DNA of 64,000 bases from Brucella grignonensis (lineage in GTDB: Bacteria; Pseudomonadota; Alphaproteobacteria; Rhizobiales; Rhizobiaceae): positions 26,073 to 90,072 of the forward strand of contig NZ_NNRL01000162.1 in NCBI RefSeq assembly GCF_002252505.1, read 5' to 3'. The stretch's first letter is position 1, and each line of letters starts with the position of its first letter. The translations under genes were made by a program, and so were the position numbers. Below the pieces are notes generated by a model that saw only the letters and a program-made list of their open reading frames with translations, had not been told where the DNA came from and made no database searches. Positions 34,565 to 43,296 of this stretch are shown one piece after another.

Positions 34565-35178
34565 CCATGGCTAGACATATCCTCCGTTATGGTTCGGTTA
34601 TTACACTGCTCATTGGGGCAAATTTGCCCGTTTTTGCACAGCAACCGCTTCCGCCTGCTCCAACGTCTGCACAGGCAGAAACGCCTGTAACCGCTGCTCA
34701 GCAGCTTGCGACTTCCACACCAGTCGGCAATCTCGATGAAATCCGTAAGTATTGCGGCAATATCGACGATCAGGCGGCGGATGCGCGTTTTGCACTCCAG
34801 ACCAAGCAACTCAACGACCTCAAAGCCGATGTGGAAGCTCGTATGCGTGCGCTGGAAGATAAGCGCAAGGAATATGAGATGTGGTTGAAACGTCGCGACG
34901 AGTTTGTCAGCAAGGCGCAGGATTCACTGGTTGATATCATTTCCAAGATGAAACCAGATGCAGCGGCCGCTCAGATGTCGCTTATCGGTGATGAAGCGGC
35001 AGCCGCTCTGATCCTTAAACTCAACCCGCGGGTTTCGAGTATCATTCTCAATGAAATGCCGCCTGAGAAAGCTGCCAAGCTTGCGCGGGTCATTGTTGGT
35101 TCGCAGCGCACAGCTGCAACACCTCAATCCAACAGGGCTCAGAGCGCTCAGGCTGAAACTGGGAATACGGTGCGATGA
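34561..35178 (+). CDS. motE: Stator chaperone MotE
   Basis: 205 residues: signal peptide (LRYGSVITLLIGANLPVFAQ), a Pro/Ala-rich stretch, a long coiled coil (about 65-120, with LNDLKADVEARMRALEDKRK) and a C-terminal MgtE_N-like helical domain (MKPDAAAAQMSLIGDEAAAA, then NEMPPEKAAKLARVIV). In Sinorhizobium meliloti MotE is a periplasmic chaperone needed for MotC stability. motC lies 7 kb away at 41992. Overlaps flgI and flgH by 4 bp each. Confidence 0.9.
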   Translation: MTMARHILRYGSVITLLIGANLPVFAQQPLPPAPTSAQAETPVTAAQQLATSTPVGNLDEIRKYCGNIDDQAADARFALQTKQLNDLKADVEARMRALEDKRKEYEMWLKRRDEFVSKAQDSLVDIISKMKPDAAAAQMSLIGDEAAAALILKLNPRVSSIILNEMPPEKAAKLARVIVGSQRTAATPQSNRAQSAQAETGNTVR

Positions 35179-35903
35179 CGAGAAGCATGAACAAAGCGAT
35201 CCTTGCAACTGCGATGCTGGCTCTTCTGGCCGGCTGTGCCACGAAGCCCGAAGAAATCGGTCGTGCACCAGATCTGTCGCCTGTGGCCGCCAATCTCGGC
35301 ATGAACAACAATCCGCAATATAGCGGTTATCCCGTCCGTCCAAGCAAGGCATCCTATTCGCTTTGGGATCAGCGTTCGACGAACTTCTTCAAAGATCCGC
35401 GCGCTGCCGAACCGGGGGATGTTCTGACGGTCATCATCTCGATCAATGATCGGGCCAATCTCGACAACAAGACGGATCGCGAGCGTGTGTCGAAAGGTCT
35501 TTACGGTGGCGGCGCATCGTTTGACACCAGCAGCCTTTCGGGCGCAGCTGCCGGTGGAAATATGGACGCGTCGGTCAACACGCGATCCGACAGCTCGTCC
35601 AAGGGCAAGGGCAAGATCGAGCGCAGCGAAGACATCCGTCTTCAGGTTGCAGCCATTGTCACGGACACCCTGCCGAACGGCAACATGATTATTCGCGGGT
35701 CGCAGGAAGTGCGCGTTAACAACGAACTGCGTGTGCTTAACGTTGTCGGTGTCGTGCGTCCGCGCGACATTTCAGGCAACAACACCATTTCCTACGACAA
35801 GATCGCCGAAGCACGCATTTCCTATGGCGGGCGTGGTCGCTTGAGCGAAATTCAGCAGCCACCCTATGGCCAGCAGATTCTCGATCAGATTTCTCCGTTC
35901 TGA
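35175..35903 (+). CDS. flgH: Flagellar L-ring lipoprotein FlgH
   Basis: 242 residues with a lipoprotein signal ending in LLAGCATKPEE (lipobox cysteine near residue 21), then SLWDQRSTNFFKDPRAAEPG, DVLTVIISINDRANLDNKT and the C-terminal GRLSEIQQPPYGQQILDQI. It forms the outer-membrane ring around the rod. Overlaps motE by 4 bp. Confidence 0.96.
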   Translation: MTRSMNKAILATAMLALLAGCATKPEEIGRAPDLSPVAANLGMNNNPQYSGYPVRPSKASYSLWDQRSTNFFKDPRAAEPGDVLTVIISINDRANLDNKTDRERVSKGLYGGGASFDTSSLSGAAAGGNMDASVNTRSDSSSKGKGKIERSEDIRLQVAAIVTDTLPNGNMIIRGSQEVRVNNELRVLNVVGVVRPRDISGNNTISYDKIAEARISYGGRGRLSEIQQPPYGQQILDQISPF

Positions 35904-35915
35904 AGTTGAGCAGGT

Positions 35916-36407
35916 ATGAGCGATACGGCAATCGATAAGGACGGCAAGGCAAAAGGCTCAATCGCGGGTCTATTGGGTGCTGTTGCAGTTCTGACCGCAA
36001 TCGCTGGCGGTGGCGGATGGTATCTGGGGGGCGTTATTTCTGCCGATCAGCAAGCCGCTGTTAAATCAACGACAAAGGAAGATAAGCCAAAACAGGGTGA
36101 TTTTGAATCGCGCTCAATTGGCACAATAATCCCTTTGCAGCCGATTGTGACCAATCTTGGCATCCCGCAGACCACATGGGTCAGGCTTGAGGCGTCGCTT
36201 GTCGCAAAGCCGGGCCATGAAATTCCGGCTGCCGTTGCTGCAAGTGTTGGCGATGATTTCATGAGCTTCCTGCGCAGCGTCAATCTCATGCAGTTGCAGG
36301 GTGCTGCAGGGCTGGCATATTTGCGTGCCGATCTTGAGGAGAGGGCGCGCATGCGTTCGGAGGGCGCGGTCGACCGTGTTTTCATTTCGACGCTGGTAGT
36401 AGAATGA
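35916..36407 (+). CDS. fliL: Basal-body-associated protein FliL
   Basis: 163 residues: a short cytosolic tail, one membrane helix (GLLGAVAVLTAIAGGGGWYL) and a periplasmic domain of about 110 residues (IGTIIPLQPIVTNLGIPQTT). FliL surrounds the stators and supports torque. A second, divergent FliL-like protein may be encoded at 56573. Confidence 0.88.
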   Translation: MSDTAIDKDGKAKGSIAGLLGAVAVLTAIAGGGGWYLGGVISADQQAAVKSTTKEDKPKQGDFESRSIGTIIPLQPIVTNLGIPQTTWVRLEASLVAKPGHEIPAAVAASVGDDFMSFLRSVNLMQLQGAAGLAYLRADLEERARMRSEGAVDRVFISTLVVE

Positions 36408-37141
36408 AAAAGATTTTCGCCCTTGCAAGCCTGCTGACGCTGGCATTTATTTCTGCCGCTCATTCGCAGGCTTTGTCGCTGGATAACCTGTTGCCTGCGG
36501 GAAGCGGGGCTGCGAGCGGGCAGATCGTTCAGCTGTTCGGGCTTCTGACGGTACTGTCGGTGGCGCCTGGCTTGTTGATCATGGTCACAAGTTTTACGCG
36601 CTTCGCAATTGCGTTCTCGCTCTTGCGTTCGGGACTTGGGCTACAGACTGCTCCCGCTAGCATGGTTATGATTTCGCTGGCATTGTTCATGACATTCTAT
36701 GTCATGGCGCCGGTTTTTGATCGCGCCTGGAACAATGGTGTGCAGCCCTTGATGCGCAACGAGATTACGCAAGAGGTGGCTTTCCGCGAAATCTCCAACC
36801 CGTTTCGTGAATTTATGATGCGCGAAGTGCGCGACAAGGATTTGCGTCTGTTTGAAGATCTCGCGGACCCGGCATTTCGTACGGGTGAAGATGGTATCGT
36901 CGATTTCCGCGTGCTGGTGCCAGCCTTCATGATCTCGGAATTGCGTCGTGGCTTCGAAATCGGCTTTCTGATCGTTCTGCCGTTTCTGGTGATTGACCTT
37001 GTGGTTGCGACGCTGACCATGTCGATGGGCATGATGATGCTGCCGCCAACGGTAATATCCTTGCCGTTCAAGATATTGTTCTTTGTGCTGATCGATGGTT
37101 GGAACATCCTCGTGGGAAGCCTCATACGATCATTCTCGTAA
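36404..37141 (+). CDS. fliP: Flagellar export gate protein FliP
   Basis: 245 residues with a cleavable signal peptide (LASLLTLAFISAAHS), as is usual for FliP, and four membrane segments. Diagnostic runs are LFGLLTVLSVAPGLLIMVTS, FTRFAIAFSLLRSGLG, RRGFEIGFLIVLPFLVIDLV and SMGMMMLPPTVISLPFKILF. FliP is the core of the FliPQR export channel. fliQ and fliR are 15-17 kb downstream. Last gene of the flgB operon. Confidence 0.96.
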   Translation: MKKIFALASLLTLAFISAAHSQALSLDNLLPAGSGAASGQIVQLFGLLTVLSVAPGLLIMVTSFTRFAIAFSLLRSGLGLQTAPASMVMISLALFMTFYVMAPVFDRAWNNGVQPLMRNEITQEVAFREISNPFREFMMREVRDKDLRLFEDLADPAFRTGEDGIVDFRVLVPAFMISELRRGFEIGFLIVLPFLVIDLVVATLTMSMGMMMLPPTVISLPFKILFFVLIDGWNILVGSLIRSFS

Positions 37142-37409
37142 ATGATGCCTGGGGCAAAAAAGTGTTTCAGGCTTTCACGGTTGTGTTTCAAGAATTTGTT
37201 AAGCATCCCGACGAGATGCTATTCCCGCAAACAGTGGTTCATTAAAAACGTTCGCATTATATTAATATATTCTTAACAATTGGGTTATAGTGCTAACATT
37301 CATAGTGGGTCTCCACGCGTTTCGTGGAGACAGGCATGATGCCGCTCCCCTATGCCGGTAACATTCAATCCGGCCTGTCCCTCAGTTTATTTTCCCAAGG
37401 GGCAATATA
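37142..37409. promoter_or_regulatory. fliC promoter and leader region
   Basis: 268 bp between fliP and fliC. The stretch 37250-37300 is very AT-rich (TTATATTAATATATTCTTAAC) and is the likely promoter. A strong stem-loop lies in the presumed leader at 37309-37331, followed by a weaker GCCGG/CCGGC hairpin about 37354-37374. A weak AGCATC/GATGCT stem near 37202-37220 may end the fliP transcript. It carries no exact CGCAAGCTT motif, unlike the other flagellar operons. Confidence 0.6.
37309..37331 (+). other. Stem-loop in the fliC mRNA leader
   Basis: Perfect 9-bp arms GTCTCCACG (37309-37317) and CGTGGAGAC (37323-37331) with loop CGTTT, 79 nt upstream of the fliC ATG. FlbT, encoded at 50676, acts on flagellin mRNA leaders in Caulobacter, so this is a reasonable target or stability element (inference). 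Confidence 0.65.
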
Positions 37410-38297
37410 ATGGCTAGCATTCTTACCAACTCTTCGGCTCTCACCGCTCTTCAGACTCTTTCCACGACCAACAAGTCGCTGGAAACCACGCAAAACCGTA
37501 TTTCGACCGGCATGCGTATTGGTGAAGCTGCTGACAACGCATCGTATTGGTCGATTGCGACCTCGATGAAGTCCGACAACAAGGCCAATTCGGCTGTCCA
37601 GGACGCTCTCGGCCTCGGTGCCGGCAAGGTTGACACTGCATACACTGCAATCAACGACATCAAAGACCAGGTTGACAAGATGAAGGCGCTTCTGGTTAGC
37701 GCTCAGGGTGCCAGCCAGGAAGACCAGAAGAAGGTCGCAACTGAACTTAAGGCAATCCAGTCGCAGATCAAGTCGTCGGCAAGCAACGCGAACTACGCTG
37801 GTTCGAACCTGCTTGTAAACGATGCTGCTGCTACTTCGGACCTTAAAGTTGTTGCATCTTACAACCGTACCGGCACCACTGTAACAATCGACACTGTTGA
37901 TGTTGCTGCCGCTGACGTACAGGTCTTCGCAGATGCAGCCGGTACTGGCGGTATCGCTGGCGATCTCGTTGCTACAGCATTCTTCGATCCTGCGACTGCA
38001 AGGCTTGACGACGCTGCTATCAAAACCGCTCTGGAAACCGTCGAAACTGCTCTCGACAAGCTCACCACAGGTGCAGCTTCGCTCGGCGCTGCAAAGGCAC
38101 GTATCGACACCCAGAAGAGCTTCATTTCCAAGCTCAGCGATTCGGTTGAAAAGGGCGTTGGTACGCTCGTTGATGCCGACATGAACAAGGAATCGGCTCG
38201 TCTGTCGGCTCTGCAGGTTCAGCAGCAGCTGGGCGTTCAGGCTCTTTCGATCGCTAACTCGTCGAGCCAGTCGATCCTGTCGCTGTTCCGCGGCTAA
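37410..38297 (+). CDS. fliC: Flagellin FliC
   Basis: 295 residues, short as in Brucella and rhizobia. Conserved D0/D1 helices at both ends (SALTALQTLSTTNKSLETTQ with NRISTGMRIG; C-terminal ALQVQQQLGVQALSIANSSS) flank a small variable centre of about 80 residues rich in Ala, Thr, Val and Asp. Where enterobacterial flagellin has the QRVRELAVQ TLR5 contact, this one has VDKMKALLV. In Brucella, FliC is reported to escape TLR5. GGGG precedes the ATG. Monocistronic, with its own terminator. Confidence 0.96.
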   Translation: MASILTNSSALTALQTLSTTNKSLETTQNRISTGMRIGEAADNASYWSIATSMKSDNKANSAVQDALGLGAGKVDTAYTAINDIKDQVDKMKALLVSAQGASQEDQKKVATELKAIQSQIKSSASNANYAGSNLLVNDAAATSDLKVVASYNRTGTTVTIDTVDVAAADVQVFADAAGTGGIAGDLVATAFFDPATARLDDAAIKTALETVETALDKLTTGAASLGAAKARIDTQKSFISKLSDSVEKGVGTLVDADMNKESARLSALQVQQQLGVQALSIANSSSQSILSLFRG

Positions 38298-38322
38298 TAA
38301 CTTAGCTGATACAGCTTATATT

Positions 38323-38359
38323 GAAGGGCGCGGGATTCATTCCGCGCCCTTCTTCTTTC
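38323..38359 (+). terminator. fliC terminator
   Basis: 11-bp arms GAAGGGCGCGG (38323-38333) and CCGCGCCCTTC (38342-38352), 8-nt loop, then TTCTTTCT. 26 bp after the fliC stop. Confidence 0.88.
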
Positions 38360-38393
38360 TAAATTAGCCTCATCATCCAAGCCGACACTTTCG

Positions 38394-38402
38394 CGCAAGC
38401 TT
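38394..38402 (+). promoter_or_regulatory. Candidate flagellar control motif upstream of fliF
   Basis: Exact CGCAAGCTT in the context TTCGCGCAAGCTTCGCGATC, 25 nt upstream of the ATG at 38428 (40 nt if ATG 38443 is used). Confidence 0.55.
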
Positions 38403-38427
38403 CGCGATCTATTTTGGTCGCATCAGG

Positions 38428-40176
38428 ATGGCGGTGGTATTGATGCAGCAGAATTTCCAGCAATTACTCGAACAGCTTAAGGCAACGCTCGGCAAGCTTG
38501 GCGCGCGAAAACTTATAGCGCTCGGACTTGTGGGAGCAGCATTGATGGGCGCCATCCTCTACACAAGCGTTTATCTGAGCCGCCCCTCCTATGAGACGCT
38601 CTATGTCGGCCTTTCACGCGATGACGTAAACCGCATGGGTCTCGCACTTGGCGAAGCCGGCATTGCTTTCGACGTTAAATCCGACGGTTCGTCGATTCTT
38701 GTTCCTATCGGCAAGGCCGAGCAGGCACGCATGTACCTGGCAGAAAAAGGATTGCCGACCTCGAATAATGCCGGTTACGAGCTGTTCGACAATATGGGAT
38801 CGCTCGGCCTGACATCATTCATGCAGGAAATCACTCACGTTCGCGCGCTTGAAGGCGAAATCGCCCGCACCATTCAGGCAATTCGCGGCGTGAAGGCAGC
38901 ACGCGTTCACATCGTTCTGGCAGAAAAAGGCTCGTTCCGTCGCGGCGATCAAAAGCCGTCGGCTTCCGTCGTCATTCGCGCCGAGGGTGGCTTTGCTGCT
39001 GAATCTGCTCAATCGATCCGTCAGCTGGTTGCGGCCGCAGTGCCTTCGCTCGATGCATCATCGGTGACCGTTCTTGATACAAATGGACGTCTTTTGGCGT
39101 CCGCTGGTGAAGCCGCCAATGGCGCTGCGCTTATGACCGCATCGCTTGAGCAGCAAGTGGCTACGAATGTGGATGAAAGTATCCGCAAGGCGCTCGCTCC
39201 ATATCTTGGTATTGGTCATTTTCAGAGCAGTGTTCAGGCTTCGCTCGATACAGACCGTCGCCAGACCAATGAGACAAGCTTTGATCCTGAATCGCGCGTT
39301 GAACGGTCCGTTCGGGTTGTTCGTGAAAGCGGCGATTCCCGCAATGCTCGCAATGATAACGCGACGGGTGTCGAGCAGAATATTCCGCGGGAAGAAATCC
39401 AGAACCGCAATGGCGAAAGCTCTACGGAAAAGACTGACCGTCGTGAAGAGCTGACCAACTACGAAATGAACACCAAGACAGTGTCCACAGTCAGCGATGG
39501 CTATGCCATCAAGCGCCTGTCTATTGCTGTGGTTATTGATCAGGCACGTTTGCTTGAAACAGCCGGTACGACCCCGCCGCCCGCCGATTTCGTTGACCAG
39601 CAGATCCTGAAGATCCGGGATCTCGTTGCAACCGCCGCAGGTCTTAACGCTGATCGCGGCGATGTAATCAACGTGACTGCCGTCAATTTCCTCAACCCTG
39701 CGGGCGCAGATTTGGACCCGGTTTCCACACCTTGGTCTGAGCAGCTGATGCGCCAGAGTGGTTCTTACGTCAATGCGCTGGCGATTCTCGGTGCTGTTGC
39801 TCTCCTGATCTGGTTCGGCGTGCGTCCGCTCCTGCGCGACCAGAATGCCAAACCGGCGGGAACTGAAGTTGCTCTGCGTGAGGCTGGTGAAGCTGGCACG
39901 CCAAACTTTGTTGGCGATAAACAGCAGGCTATTGCAGGTGAAGGTGCCAAGGCGGTGATCGGTGGACCGGAGGCCTATGCTGACCAGATGAAGACAAGCC
40001 TGAGCGACTTGCGCCAGCGTATGCGTATGCCTGCCAAGCTGCGTCTCGAACAGATGATCGAGATGGACGAGGAGCGTGTGGCTGCGGTTCTCAAACAATG
40101 GATTCATGAAACCGCCATCAAGCAGGAATCCGCATCGGCACAGCGGTCTGTCATGCCGGAGCTTGAGGCAGCCTGA
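38428..40176 (+). CDS. fliF: Flagellar MS-ring protein FliF
   Basis: 582 residues, two membrane segments (about 31-52 and 449-470) enclosing a large periplasmic domain with the ring-building motifs YVGLSRDDVNRMGLALGEAG and GYELFDNMGSLGLTSFMQEI. The C-terminal cytosolic tail (KLRLEQMIEMDEERVAAVLK) binds FliG. The start may be ATG 38443, which has GGTGG upstream; ATG 38428 is kept as the longer option. First gene of a six-gene operon. Confidence 0.96.
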   Translation: MAVVLMQQNFQQLLEQLKATLGKLGARKLIALGLVGAALMGAILYTSVYLSRPSYETLYVGLSRDDVNRMGLALGEAGIAFDVKSDGSSILVPIGKAEQARMYLAEKGLPTSNNAGYELFDNMGSLGLTSFMQEITHVRALEGEIARTIQAIRGVKAARVHIVLAEKGSFRRGDQKPSASVVIRAEGGFAAESAQSIRQLVAAAVPSLDASSVTVLDTNGRLLASAGEAANGAALMTASLEQQVATNVDESIRKALAPYLGIGHFQSSVQASLDTDRRQTNETSFDPESRVERSVRVVRESGDSRNARNDNATGVEQNIPREEIQNRNGESSTEKTDRREELTNYEMNTKTVSTVSDGYAIKRLSIAVVIDQARLLETAGTTPPPADFVDQQILKIRDLVATAAGLNADRGDVINVTAVNFLNPAGADLDPVSTPWSEQLMRQSGSYVNALAILGAVALLIWFGVRPLLRDQNAKPAGTEVALREAGEAGTPNFVGDKQQAIAGEGAKAVIGGPEAYADQMKTSLSDLRQRMRMPAKLRLEQMIEMDEERVAAVLKQWIHETAIKQESASAQRSVMPELEAA

Positions 40177-40178
40177 TT

Positions 40179-40874
40179 ATGAGCACGCTCGCCCTCAGCC
40201 GCTATCTTCCTGATTTTTCAACGCATCCGATTGCTGACGATGCGGTTGAGATTATTGCGGCGCGCGCGCATCCCATGCCGCTTGCAGAGCACGCCAAGCG
40301 GGCAGATGTGTCAGAGGCGTCGGCGGCAGAAAAAGCAGCATTTGCAGAACAGGCGGAAGTTGCGCACGCCATTGCTGTTGAGGAAGAGAAACGAGGCGCA
40401 TTCGAGGCCGGTCGCGAAGACGGTCACAGGGAGGCTGAGGCTTTATATGAGGCCGAGAAAGCAAGGCTTTCACGTGAACATGAAGCCGAAATCGAGGCAT
40501 TGCGCGCCAGCTTCTCCCGCGAGCAGGCAATTTTACTGGCAGGTGCGCTGACAGAGGCTTTGAGTGGGCTGGAACAGAATCTTTCTGCACAGATTGCCGA
40601 TGTTCTGGTCCCGCTTCTCACAACCAGACTGGAGCGTGATGCCGTTTCAGCTTTCGCGCAACGTATCAGCACGCTTGCTCTTGAAGGAGAGGCACCGGAA
40701 ATCGCAGGACCGCTGCATCTTCTTGAGCCATTGCGGGAACATGCCGATCTCCTTCCAGCTGGATGCCGGTTCACAGAGACCGCATCCGGTGAACTCTCGT
40801 TTTCCTTTGGTGAGCGCGTGCTTGAAACGCGTGTTGCGCCGGTTCTGGAAGAATTAAGGGCTGCTGCCAGATGA
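40179..40874 (+). CDS. Putative FliH-like flagellar assembly protein
   Basis: 231 residues, no membrane segment. A disordered N-terminus (1-50) is followed by a long charged helical region (about 60-115: EAGREDGHREAEALYEAEKA, then RLSREHEAEIEALRASF) and a globular C-terminal part (about 120-231). This is the layout of FliH, the FliI-binding stator stalk, whose gene usually lies near fliF-fliG. No recognised fliH exists elsewhere in the window although fliI is present. Two bases after fliF, 4-bp overlap with motB. The identity is an inference from shape and position. Confidence 0.72.
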   Translation: MSTLALSRYLPDFSTHPIADDAVEIIAARAHPMPLAEHAKRADVSEASAAEKAAFAEQAEVAHAIAVEEEKRGAFEAGREDGHREAEALYEAEKARLSREHEAEIEALRASFSREQAILLAGALTEALSGLEQNLSAQIADVLVPLLTTRLERDAVSAFAQRISTLALEGEAPEIAGPLHLLEPLREHADLLPAGCRFTETASGELSFSFGERVLETRVAPVLEELRAAAR

Positions 40875-41995
40875 GTATCGATCCGGAAACCAAACGCGAA
40901 ATCATTATCGTTCGTCGCGGCAAGCACGATGATCATGACGGCCATCATGGTGGCGTCTGGAAGATCGCTTATGCCGACTTCATGACAGCAATGATGGCAT
41001 TCTTTCTCGTTATGTGGCTTATCAATGCTGCAAATGACGAAACCAAAGCTGCTGTTGCTAGTTACTTCAATCCTGTCAAATTGATGGACCGTCATTCAAA
41101 CCCCAAGGGCGTAGAGGATATTGACGAGCGAGGCGGCAAAGTTCGCTACGAGAGCGACAAACAGATAGAAAACAGCACCAAGGTCATCAACGATAGCGCA
41201 ATCACTCCGCCGATTGAGCAGGAAGAAAGCCGCATGTTCCGTGAGCCTTATGCGGTCTTGTCCGAACTTGCGCATGAGACGGGCGTCTTGCAAAACCAGT
41301 CCGCGAAAGGCGATGGCGGCAATTCTCAGGCTGGCACGCAAACTGGCGCCGATGGTGGTGACGCATATCGCGATCCATTCAGCCCGGATTATTGGTCGAG
41401 CAAGGCTGCAGAAGCACTGACGCAGCCGGAAGCCGCACCTGCAACACCGCCGGAGCAGACTGCTGACGCGAAGACCGAGACCAAGCAGGAAGACGTTGAA
41501 AAGCCAGCTGAAAGTCAGGAGCAGCTTATTGCAGATCTGAAGAAGGCTGCAGGCGGAGGGAATCAGTCAGATGGAGGAGAGGCCGCGAAAGCTGAGCCTA
41601 TGCCGGATGTAACGGTTGTTCCTGTCGATGGCGGCGTCATGATCCAGCTGACCGACAAGGTCGATTTCGGTATGTTCACGATTGGCTCCGCCAAGCCGGA
41701 TGCGCGTGTTGTGCAGATGCTTGAACGCATCGCGCAAGTCATCTCGCGGCAGCCGGGCGAAGTCATCATCAGCGGTCACACCGATGCGCGCCCTTTCAAG
41801 AACGCGACCTATGATAACTGGCGTCTGTCTTCGGCACGGGCGCAAATGGCCTATTACATGCTTGTGCGTGGCGGCCTGGATGAAAAGCGTGTGTTGCGTG
41901 TTGAAGGTTATTCAGACCGTCAGCCCAAAAATGCCACCGATCCGAACGCCGCTGAAAACCGTCGCATCGACATCTTCCTCAAGTCCAACCCATGA
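40871..41995 (+). CDS. motB: Flagellar stator protein MotB
   Basis: 374 residues: basic N-terminus, one membrane helix (IAYADFMTAMMAFFLVMWLI) with the proton-carrying Asp in ADF, and a long Gln/Glu/Ala-rich linker (about 140-230) longer than in enteric MotB. An OmpA-like peptidoglycan-binding domain follows (VIISGHTDARPFKNATYDNW, then RVLRVEGYSDRQP). It partners MotA (26151) to form the proton-driven stator. Confidence 0.96.
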   Translation: MSIDPETKREIIIVRRGKHDDHDGHHGGVWKIAYADFMTAMMAFFLVMWLINAANDETKAAVASYFNPVKLMDRHSNPKGVEDIDERGGKVRYESDKQIENSTKVINDSAITPPIEQEESRMFREPYAVLSELAHETGVLQNQSAKGDGGNSQAGTQTGADGGDAYRDPFSPDYWSSKAAEALTQPEAAPATPPEQTADAKTETKQEDVEKPAESQEQLIADLKKAAGGGNQSDGGEAAKAEPMPDVTVVPVDGGVMIQLTDKVDFGMFTIGSAKPDARVVQMLERIAQVISRQPGEVIISGHTDARPFKNATYDNWRLSSARAQMAYYMLVRGGLDEKRVLRVEGYSDRQPKNATDPNAAENRRIDIFLKSNP

Positions 41996-43296
41996 AGAAA
42001 CTGGTAACGCGCTCTTTGCTGGCACTTGTTGCGAGCCTGCCGCTAGCAAGCGGGGGAGCGGTTTCCCATGCTCAGACACCAGTGGCTGAAGAGCCACGCA
42101 GCCTGCCAGTTTTAGAGCCTTACAAGCTCGTTCGCTCGCTGCGTATGTTGCAGGATCGATTGGTCTCGGGAAAGCCTGAAGCCGTTGTCATGCTCAATAG
42201 GCTACTGGCTTTTGTGAGCGCCGACATGGAGCGCGCCCCTAAGGAGCTCTGGGAAAAGCCTGAGAATATCTACGCGGCGATTATCTACCTCTTCAATGGC
42301 GGTAATCCGGAAGCTGTACGCAAGGTGCTGACTGGTCTGGATGGCGAGACAGTGCCACAAGAGCTGGTCAAAGGCGCATTGGCTTATGCTTCGGGTCAGG
42401 ACATTGAGGTGGTGAAGCTGTTTTCAGTTCCGCTGTCGCAGCAGCTGCCTGCAGAGCTGCGATCATCCATTGTGCTGGTCACTGCCAGCCAGATGACGAC
42501 TTTTGACCCGGCGACAGCACTTCTGCGTCTCGATCAGGTGCGCCTCGACAGTCCGGGAACGCTTTTTGAAGAAGCGGCTATCCGCCGTTCGATGCCGATT
42601 GCTGCCAAGCTCGGCGATGCGGGCAAGATCCGTATGTTGTCGCGCAATTATCTTCAGCGCTTCCCGCGCTCGCCTTATATGCGCGATTTCATGAAGCAGT
42701 TCGTGGATGCAGCGCTGAAGCTCAACGACCGCATCGGCAATGCCGATCTGGCCAAGCTGATCGGTACGGCCGATCCCGTCATGCAGTATTCGTTGTATTT
42801 GCAGATTGCGCGCGGTGCCTTGGTGAACGGTCAGACGGAACGGGCCCGTTTCATGTCGGGAGAGGCGCGTAAACTTGCCGATCATCTGAAGACGGATCCA
42901 AGTCGCGCCAATCTCTATGCGGCGGCAAGCGATGTTGCATCAGATTCCGCCGGAAATGCTTTGCGGGAATTGTCGCAAATTTCACCGGATAGACTGCAGG
43001 AACGTGACAGACAGCTTTTGCAGGCGGCAGAGACCGTCGGCGCCGTTGTAACGCGTACGTCAACCAGTACGGCGGATAAGGCAAAGCCGGTCAAAACTGA
43101 GACAGACATACCCACAATGCCAATTGCAGATCCTAAGGAAGCGCCAGCACCAGCTGCGGCTCAGGAAGCTGCGCCAACGGTTGGCTGGAAGCCGTCCCAG
43201 GCCGTAAAGCCCGAAGACGATTTGCAGAAGACCATGGATGACGCGCGGCGAAAACTTGCAGAAATTGACGCTTTGCTAGGAAAGACCATTCAATGA
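41992..43296 (+). CDS. motC: Periplasmic motility protein MotC
   Basis: 434 residues with a signal peptide (LLALVASLPLASGGAVSHA), a helical core (LEPYKLVRSLRMLQDRLVSG, AMLNRLLAF-type helices) and a Pro/Ala-rich stretch before a short C-terminal coiled coil (DDLQKTMDDARRKLAEIDAL). In Sinorhizobium MotC interacts with MotB in the periplasm and is stabilised by MotE. Overlaps motB and fliK by 4 bp each. Confidence 0.93.
   Translation: MKKLVTRSLLALVASLPLASGGAVSHAQTPVAEEPRSLPVLEPYKLVRSLRMLQDRLVSGKPEAVVMLNRLLAFVSADMERAPKELWEKPENIYAAIIYLFNGGNPEAVRKVLTGLDGETVPQELVKGALAYASGQDIEVVKLFSVPLSQQLPAELRSSIVLVTASQMTTFDPATALLRLDQVRLDSPGTLFEEAAIRRSMPIAAKLGDAGKIRMLSRNYLQRFPRSPYMRDFMKQFVDAALKLNDRIGNADLAKLIGTADPVMQYSLYLQIARGALVNGQTERARFMSGEARKLADHLKTDPSRANLYAAASDVASDSAGNALRELSQISPDRLQERDRQLLQAAETVGAVVTRTSTSTADKAKPVKTETDIPTMPIADPKEAPAPAAAQEAAPTVGWKPSQAVKPEDDLQKTMDDARRKLAEIDALLGKTIQ

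Noticed and set aside
38100..38300. Possible second flagellin gene near fliC
   Set aside because: Only one flagellin frame is present; the downstream region is a terminator and then the fliF promoter.
39058..40107. 349-codon open frame on the minus strand inside fliF
   Set aside because: Shadow frame; the plus strand encodes full-length FliF and the antisense peptide has no recognisable domain.
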